The notes under the pieces: model-generated
Database searches by the model: none
What the model was told of the DNA's origin: nothing
What the model saw: only the letters and a program-made list of their open reading frames with translations
NCBI GenBank assembly: GCA_016782825.1
Contig: JADHXT010000007.1
Span: 1-25,456 of the forward strand
Source: Candidatus Brocadiia bacterium
Lineage (GTDB): Bacteria; Planctomycetota; PUPC01; DSUN01
Direction: 5' to 3'
DNA length: 25,456 bases
Translations under genes and position numbers: made by a program
In this document: positions 22,145 to 25,456 of the stretch, in pieces
Numbering within the stretch: the stretch's first letter is position 1
Layout of the letters: each line of letters starts with the position of its first letter

Positions 22145-25100
22145 CGAACGATGCTGCGAGGCGTGCTGGCACTCGCCCACGCGCCCGTGTCCCCAGTTGA
22201 TTGAGTGTCTGCTCGACGGCCCGCTGTGCCACGAGAGCGAGGCGTGCGCCATCCGACGCCGCGAGAGCGGCGCCCGGCAGCGCCGCGAGACGGTCGCCCG
22301 GCCCGCGATCTTCGTCGGCGCCGGCACCTGCGGCCTCGGCGCCGGCGCCGGCAAGACCCTCGACGCCGTGCGCAGCTACCTCGACGAACGCAACATCGCC
22401 GCCGACGTGATCGAGGTGGGCTGCATCGGCCTGTGCGCGGCCGAGCCCATGCTCGACGTGCAACTGCCCGGCCGCACGCGGCTGGCGTTCATGCACGTGA
22501 CCCACGGCAAGGTGGCCGGCGTGCTCGACGGCGTGTTTGCCGGCGACGCCACCGGGGGCCAGGCCCTCGGCCAGCACCGCGGCGATGGCCTCGAGCCCTG
22601 GGCCGATGTGCCCTACGTGGACGAGCACCCCTTCTTCGGCCCCCAGACTCGCTGGGTGCTGGCCAACTGCGGCGTGATCGACCCGGCCCAGCTCGATGAG
22701 TATATCGCCCGCGGCGGCTACCGCGCCTTCTCGCGGATGGCGCGCACCATGACGCCGGCCGAGGCGTGCAAGGTCGTGGCCGACAGCGGCCTGCGGGGCC
22801 GTGGGGGAGGGGGCTTCCCCACCGGGCGCAAGTGGCAGTTTGCCCTCGGCACATCGGCCGAGCAGAAATACCTGGTGTGCAACGCCGACGAAGGCGACCC
22901 CGGCGCGTTCATGGACCGCGCCGTGATCGAGGGCGACCCGCACCGCCTGCTCGAAGGCATCGCCATCGCCTCCTATGCCATCGGCGCCACCAAGGCCTAC
23001 ATCTATATCCGTGCCGAGTATCCGCTGGCCATCCGCCGGCTGGAGAAGGCCATTCAGCAGGCCGAGGCGCTGGGCCTGCTCGGCCACGACATTCTCGGCA
23101 GCGGCTTCAACCTCGGCGTGGTGATCAAGCAGGGCGCCGGCGCCTTCGTGTGCGGCGAGGAGACGGCCCTGCTCCACAGCATCGAAGGCAAGCGTGGCAT
23201 GCCGCGTCCGCGGCCGCCGTTCCCGGCGGTGAGCGGCGCCTTCGGCAAGCCCACGGTTATCAACAACGTGGAAACCCTCGCCAACGTGCCCGGCATCCTC
23301 GACCGGGGCGCCGAGTGGTTCAGCGCCGTGGGCACCGACGGCAGCAAGGGCACCAAGGTGTTTGCGCTTTCGGGCAGGGTGGAGCTCACGGGCCTGGTGG
23401 AAGTGGCCATGGGCACCACGCTGCGTGAAGTGGTGTTCGACATCGGCGGCGGCGTGCCGAACGGCAAGGCCTTCAAGGCCGTGCAGATCGGCGGTCCGTC
23501 GGGCGGCTGCATCCCCGCCCAGCACCTGGACATCGAGATCGACTACGAGAGCCTGAAGGCCGTGGGCGCCATCATGGGTTCCGGCGGCTTGGTGGTGATG
23601 GACGAGGGCACGTGCATGGTGGACCTCGCGAAGTTTTTCATGGACTTCATCCAGCGCGAGAGCTGTGGCAAGTGCATCCCGTGCCGCGAGGGCACGAAGC
23701 GGATGCTCGAGATACTCCAGCGCATCACGTCGGGCCGCCGCAGCGAGGACGGCGAGGCGGCTCTCGAGCGGTTCAGGGGCGTCCTCGCCCTGGGCCACCT
23801 GGCCGAGGTGATCCGCGACGCGAGCCTGTGCGGCCTGGGGCAGACCGCGCCGAACCCGGTGCTGAGCACGCTGCGGTGGTTCCGCGACGAGTACGAGGCG
23901 CACGTCTACGACCGCTGGTGCCCGGCCGGCGTGTGCCGCGAGCTCGTGGGCGCCCCCTGCCAGAACACCTGCCCGCTCGGCACCGAAGTCTGGCGCTACG
24001 TCGCCCATGTCGCGCGCGGCGAGTACAGCGACGCCTACCGTGTCATTCGTGAGGCCAACCCGTTCCCGTCGATCTGTGCCCGCGTGTGCCACCACCCCTG
24101 CGAGAACAAGTGCCGCTGCGGCACCACCGGCGGCGAGCCCATCGCCGTGCGGACGCTCAAGCGCTTTGTGGTGGACCGCGTGCCGCCCGAGGCCTACGTG
24201 CCGGAGGTCCGGCCGGCGACGAGCGACGCGCCCCGCATTGCCGTGGTGGGAGCCGGGCCCGCCGGTCTGACGGCTGCCCACTGCCTGGGCGCCATGGGCT
24301 ACCGCGTGACGCTCTTCGAGCGCGAGGCCGAGCCCGGCGGCATGCTCGTGGCGGCCATCCCCGAGTACCGGCTGCCACGGGACATCTTGCGCAGAGAGAT
24401 CCACGCCTTGCTCAACGCCAATGTCGAGTTGCGGTGTGGCCAGGCCCTGGGCCGCGACTTCACCCTGGACGATCTGCTGGGCGAGCAGCGCTACCAAGCC
24501 GTCTACCTGGCCCTCGGCTCGCACGAGAGCCGCACGCTCGGGGTGCCGGGCGAGGATCTCGAGGAAGGGGTGATCCCGGGCATCCAGTTCCTCAAGGCCC
24601 ATAACCTCCACGGCCAGGCGTTGTCGCGAGGGCGGGTGGGCATCGTCGGCGGCGGCAACTCGGCGGTGGACGCGGCCCGCGTGGCGGTGCGCCAGCACGG
24701 CGTGGAGAGCGTGACCATCTTCTACCGGCGCACGCGGGCCGAGATGCCGGCATACCAGGAGGAGATCGAGGCCGCGCTGGGCGAAGGGGTCGTCCTGACG
24801 CCGCTGGTTGCGCCCGTCGAGATCCTCTCGCGCGACGGCTGCGTCTCGGCCGTCCGGTTCATCGCCAACCGGCTGGGCGACCGCGACGCCTCCGGGCGCC
24901 AGCGGCCTGTCCCCGTCCCGGGATCGGAGCATGTGGTGGAGCTCGACACGCTCATCGCGGCCATCGGCGAGCAGCCCGAGGCCGATGGGCTGTCCGACCT
25001 GACCCTGACGCGCCGCGGTCTCCTGATGACCCATCCCGACACCTCCGCCACCAGCCGCCGCGGCGTGTTTGCCGGCGGCGACCTGGCCACGGGCCCCAAC

Positions 25101-25397
25101 ACGGTGGTGGACGCCATCGCCGCGGGGAAGAAGGCGGCGGGGGCGATCGCCGACCACCTGGCCGGCAGGGCGCGCGGGCCCGCACCCAGGGTCAAGCTGC
25201 CCACCACGTACGTCGAGCCGGTGGAGGTGGAGGAGCAGGAAGGCGAGCCCATCCGGCGCGTCGAGCCGCCGCAGTTGCCGGCCGAGCGCCGTGTCGGCAG
25301 CTTCGCGGAGGTGGAGTTGTGCATCTCCGAGAGCCGCGCCCGCGCCGAAGCGCGTCGGTGCCTGCGGTGCGACCTGGACTTCACCAGGCCCTTGTGA
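22128..25397 (+). CDS. NuoF-like NADH-binding flavoprotein fused to a GltD-like NAD(P)H oxidoreductase
   Basis: The 1089-residue protein combines two flavoenzymes. Residues 1-45 are Cys-rich (CCEACWH, PCPQ, CLLDGPLCHESEAC). Residues about 58-140 are a thioredoxin-like domain with Cys68, Cys99 and Cys103, three of the usual four. Residues about 165-590 are NuoF/HydB: GRGGGGFPTGRKW (224-236) for NADH/FMN, GEETALLHSIEG (343-354), and a [4Fe-4S] site at SCGKCIPC (512-519) plus Cys568. Residues about 598-665 hold GltD-type cysteines (CPAGVC, CQNTCPLG, CARVCHHPCENKC). The FAD motif is VGAGPAG (707-713) and the NAD(P)H motif GGGNSAVDAA (841-850). Such fusions occur with electron-bifurcating [FeFe] hydrogenases and Stn-type transhydrogenases, linking NADH, NADPH and ferredoxin. 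The missing downstream partner decides which applies. Confidence 0.92.
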   Translation: MAMVLDERCCEACWHSPTRPCPQLIECLLDGPLCHESEACAIRRRESGARQRRETVARPAIFVGAGTCGLGAGAGKTLDAVRSYLDERNIAADVIEVGCIGLCAAEPMLDVQLPGRTRLAFMHVTHGKVAGVLDGVFAGDATGGQALGQHRGDGLEPWADVPYVDEHPFFGPQTRWVLANCGVIDPAQLDEYIARGGYRAFSRMARTMTPAEACKVVADSGLRGRGGGGFPTGRKWQFALGTSAEQKYLVCNADEGDPGAFMDRAVIEGDPHRLLEGIAIASYAIGATKAYIYIRAEYPLAIRRLEKAIQQAEALGLLGHDILGSGFNLGVVIKQGAGAFVCGEETALLHSIEGKRGMPRPRPPFPAVSGAFGKPTVINNVETLANVPGILDRGAEWFSAVGTDGSKGTKVFALSGRVELTGLVEVAMGTTLREVVFDIGGGVPNGKAFKAVQIGGPSGGCIPAQHLDIEIDYESLKAVGAIMGSGGLVVMDEGTCMVDLAKFFMDFIQRESCGKCIPCREGTKRMLEILQRITSGRRSEDGEAALERFRGVLALGHLAEVIRDASLCGLGQTAPNPVLSTLRWFRDEYEAHVYDRWCPAGVCRELVGAPCQNTCPLGTEVWRYVAHVARGEYSDAYRVIREANPFPSICARVCHHPCENKCRCGTTGGEPIAVRTLKRFVVDRVPPEAYVPEVRPATSDAPRIAVVGAGPAGLTAAHCLGAMGYRVTLFEREAEPGGMLVAAIPEYRLPRDILRREIHALLNANVELRCGQALGRDFTLDDLLGEQRYQAVYLALGSHESRTLGVPGEDLEEGVIPGIQFLKAHNLHGQALSRGRVGIVGGGNSAVDAARVAVRQHGVESVTIFYRRTRAEMPAYQEEIEAALGEGVVLTPLVAPVEILSRDGCVSAVRFIANRLGDRDASGRQRPVPVPGSEHVVELDTLIAAIGEQPEADGLSDLTLTRRGLLMTHPDTSATSRRGVFAGGDLATGPNTVVDAIAAGKKAAGAIADHLAGRARGPAPRVKLPTTYVEPVEVEEQEGEPIRRVEPPQLPAERRVGSFAEVELCISESRARAEARRCLRCDLDFTRPL

Positions 25398-25433
25398 TCC
25401 GTACCCGCTGACCAGGAACGCCAAGGAAGAGCC

Positions 25434-25456
25434 ATGATCGCCATCGAAGTCAACGG
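25434..25456 (+). CDS. Start of a downstream subunit, probably hydrogenase/NuoG-like (cut by window edge)
   Basis: Only seven codons plus two bases are visible (MIAIEVN). AAGGAAGA lies about 3 bases before the ATG, and the gene starts 36 bases after the NuoF-GltD stop. A short beta-strand opening like this is usual for the N-terminal [2Fe-2S] ferredoxin domain of HydA-type [FeFe] hydrogenases and NuoG. That identity rests mostly on operon context. Confidence 0.5.

Noticed and set aside
22047..25424. 1125-codon minus-strand open frame opposite the NuoF-GltD gene
   Set aside because: Antisense shadow; the plus strand is an unmistakable NuoF-GltD fusion.

Overview
This is a GC-rich (roughly two-thirds G+C) bacterial window with no RNA genes, insertion sequences or CRISPR arrays that I can see. 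A cytoplasmic-looking sulfatase, a DUF6785/DUF6784-type membrane protein and a secreted metallopeptidase-like protein with LamG and hexapeptide repeats suggest a PVC-group bacterium (Planctomycetota, Lentisphaerota or relatives) or another uncultured polymer degrader. The Rex-regulated NADH/[FeFe]-hydrogenase-type operon at the right end points to an anaerobic or fermentative lifestyle. The taxonomic guess is inference.

Layout. (A) 1-5913, carbohydrate/sulfate module: a leftward membrane protein cut by the window edge and a rightward sulfatase diverge from an intergenic region with two good sigma70-type promoters and a perfect 22-bp palindrome with a LacI-like core. A large secreted HEFGH protein follows. 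(B) 12485 down to 5949, leftward operon: a ClpB-like AAA+ ATPase with a large unknown N-terminus, a MoxR-like AAA+ ATPase, a CobT/NorD-like VWA protein and a 361-residue unknown. It is preceded by a well-spaced sigma54 (-24/-12) promoter. (C) 12718-20541, rightward: a sigma54-activator AAA+ protein with an intact GAFTGA loop but no recognisable Fis-type HTH, a Nudix hydrolase, a RelA/SpoT-synthetase-TPR-SLOG-RyR protein, and a ribokinase-like-AAA+-RyR-RyR protein. (D) 21023-25456, rightward: rex, a NuoE-like subunit, a NuoF-GltD fusion, and the first codons of a probable hydrogenase or ferredoxin-like subunit, behind a near-consensus sigma70 promoter.

The most interesting part is B plus C (5949-20541). 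The sigma54 activator is divergent from the sigma54-promoter operon. Between them lie three direct copies and one inverted copy of GTTGAGTT, about 90-170 bp upstream of the predicted sigma54 start, where activator sites normally sit. Next to this are a predicted alarmone-type synthetase fused to a nucleotide-sensing SLOG domain and an RyR domain, a second protein with two RyR domains, and a Nudix enzyme. My reading is a switchable, nucleotide-signalled AAA+/VWA stress or defence system that I do not recognise as a described whole. Two copies of an unusual hairpin-forming hexamer-repeat element (GTGAAR arms facing YTTCAC arms) flank the Nudix gene.

Functions are from motif reading only; no database search was possible.
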